Assembly (NCBI GenBank): GCA_003344405.1
Contig: NOWV01000001.1
Location: 682,001-746,000 of the forward strand
Length of the DNA stretch: 64,000 nt
Source of the DNA: Trichoplax sp. H2
Taxonomy: Eukaryota > Placozoa > Uniplacotomia > Trichoplacea
Direction: 5' to 3'
The translations under genes were made by a program, and so were the position numbers. Positions 62,500 to 64,000 of this stretch are shown piece after piece. Below the pieces are notes generated by a model. That model saw only the letters and a list, made by a program, of their open reading frames with translations, did no database searches and was not told the DNA's origin. Within the stretch, counting starts at the first letter, position 1. Each line of letters starts with the position of its first letter.

Positions 62500-64000
62500 A
62501 TGCCGATTGCTTTCTGGCCAGTACACCACCAACTCGACTTGCCGATGTTCTACCGCTATACAGGATATACTCGACCAGTGCTGTGTTTAGGGACTACTAT
62601 TGTACTACTGACGAGTACTGAGTACAGTATAGGAGGCGAAGGAGAAACGAGCGACGAGTTTCGAAGTACTATAGGACCGGCAGAGAGACGGACTAAATTA
62701 GCCCCGGCAAAAATGGTCAAAATTGTAAGGCTGATTCGCTTTGCTGGTCATTGGGGTGATCCACCACATCTTGAGTGATACACTAGACTGCAGACTACTT
62801 CCTTCCAGTGGTCCGTGACAGGCCAATATACCACCAAGTCGACTTGCCGATGTTCTAACGCTATACACGACATACTCGACCAGTGCTGTGTTTAGGGACC
62901 ACTGTACTACTGACGAGTACTGACTCTAGTACTGAGTACAGTATAGGAGGCGAAGGAGAAACGAGCGACGAGTTTCGAAGTACTATAAGACAGACAGAGA
63001 GACGGACTGAATTAGCCCCGGTAAAAACAGTCATAATTGCAATGCCGATTCGCTTTGCTGGTCATTGGGGTGATCCACCGCATCTTGAGTGATACACTAG
63101 ACTACAGACTACTTCCTTCCAGTGGTCCGTGACAGGCCAATATACCACCAAGTCAACTTGCCGGTGTTCTAACGTGATACAGGATAAGTACTATAAGACA
63201 GACAGAGAGACGGACTGAATTAGCCCCGGCAAAAACAGTCATAATTGCAATGCTGATTCCCTTTACTGGTCATTGGGGTGATCCACCGCATCTTGAGTGA
63301 TACACTAGACTACAGACTACTTCCTTCCAGTGGTCCGTGACAGGCCAATATACCACCAAGACGACTTGCCGATGTTCTAACGTGATACAGGATATATTCG
63401 ATCAGTGTTGTGTTTAGGGACTACTACTATACTACTGACTAGTACTGACTAGCTGAGCATAGTAGGCGAAGGAGAAACGAGCGACGAGTTTCTGAGTACT
63501 ATAAGACAGGCAGAGAGACGGACTGAATTAGCCCCTGTAAAAACGGTCAAAATTGTAAGGCTGATTCGCTTTACTGGTCATTGGGGTGATCCACCATATC
63601 TTGAGTGATACACTAGACTGCAGACTACTTCCTTCCAGTAGTCCGTGACAGGCCAATATACCACCAAGTCGACTTGCCGATGTTCTAACGTGATACAGGA
63701 TATACTCGACCAGTGCTGTGTTTAGGGACTACTACTGTACTACTGACAAGTACTGAGTATAGTAGGCGAAGGAGAAACGAGCGACGAGTTTCTGAGTACT
63801 ATAAGACAGGCAGAGAGACGGACTGAATTAGCCCCGGCAAAAACAGTCATAATTGCAATGCCGATTCGCTTTGCTGGTCATTGGGGTGATCCACCACATC
63901 TTGAGTGATACACTAGACTACAGACTACTTCCTTCCAGTGGTCCGTGACAGGCCAACATACCACCAAGTCGACTTGCCGATGTTCTAACGTGATACAGGA
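62500..64000. repeat. Satellite array, ~300-bp unit, running off the window
   Basis: The word GGTCATTGGGGTGATCCACC recurs at about 62746, 63060, 63268, 63576 and 63876, so unit spacings are 314, 208, 308 and 300 bases. Every unit carries ACCACCAAGTCGACTTGCCG, GGCGAAGGAGAAACGAGCGA, GACGGACTGAATTAGCCCC and CTTCCTTCCAGTGGTCCGTG blocks. The 208-base unit lacks the TACTCGACCAGTGCTGTG-to-ACGAGCGACGAG part. The array is much richer in GC than the rest of the window and continues beyond 64000. Confidence 0.93.

Noticed and set aside
62406-63092. Three overlapping plus-strand frames of 69-92 codons treated as genes
   Set aside because: They lie in or at the edge of the satellite, overlap each other and have no domain signature. 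They are reported as a property of the repeat instead.
62500-64000. Regularly spaced repeats as a CRISPR-like array
   Set aside because: Units are about 300 bp and repeat end to end with no unique spacers, in a eukaryotic context. This is satellite DNA.

Overview
The window looks like AT-rich nuclear DNA of an early-branching animal. Genes are compact, with many short GT-AG introns (mostly 70-350 bases). The gene set is metazoan: a PDE10-type dual-GAF phosphodiesterase, ATAD2, EIPR1, NME6, HINT3 and a multi-TIR/SAM protein. Intergenic DNA is littered with TACTGTAC-type palindromes. A placozoan (Trichoplax/Hoilungia-like) genome is my best guess, but that is inference, not a match I could test. 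No CRISPR arrays, operons or bacterial features are present.

Layout. 1-1158 (+): last exons of an unrecognised coiled-coil-like protein. 2508-3359 (-): HINT3-like histidine-triad hydrolase. 5099-7864 (+): transcription elongation factor TFIIS. 8466-11072 (-): EIPR1 WD-repeat protein. 14097-17515 (+): TIR-SAM-TIR-TIR protein. 18777-20881 (-): RTF2. 21895-23541 (+): NME6-type nucleoside diphosphate kinase. 24689-26110 and 27750-29709 (+): tandem RidA/UK114 paralogues. 30037-35016 (-): acetyl-CoA synthetase (ACSS2 type). 39490-45169 (+): ATAD2-type AAA+/bromodomain protein. 46482-55384 (-): PDE10-like phosphodiesterase in 26 exons. 55385-64000: mostly non-coding, with one possible minus-strand first exon (59332-59706) and a satellite of about 300 bp from 62.5 kb to the end.

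I rebuilt the gene models by hand from splice sites, reading-phase continuity and remembered family signatures. For HINT3, TFIIS, EIPR1, TIR-SAM, RTF2, NME6, both RidA genes, ACSS2, ATAD2 and PDE, every exon junction keeps phase and the summed CDS is a multiple of three. Product lengths match the families. The first gene is incomplete and one of its junctions does not phase.

The genes do not form a pathway. They are a typical mix of housekeeping (transcription, replication, acetyl-CoA, nucleotide and enamine metabolism, trafficking) and signalling (cyclic nucleotide, TIR). The most interesting points are: the three-TIR protein, whose first two TIRs keep a glutamate at the NADase catalytic position while the third has aspartate; a RidA duplication with identical introns in which only one copy ends in a peroxisomal AKL tripeptide; a palindromic GTAC motif concentrated at gene 5' ends; and the terminal satellite, whose copies carry a related open frame.
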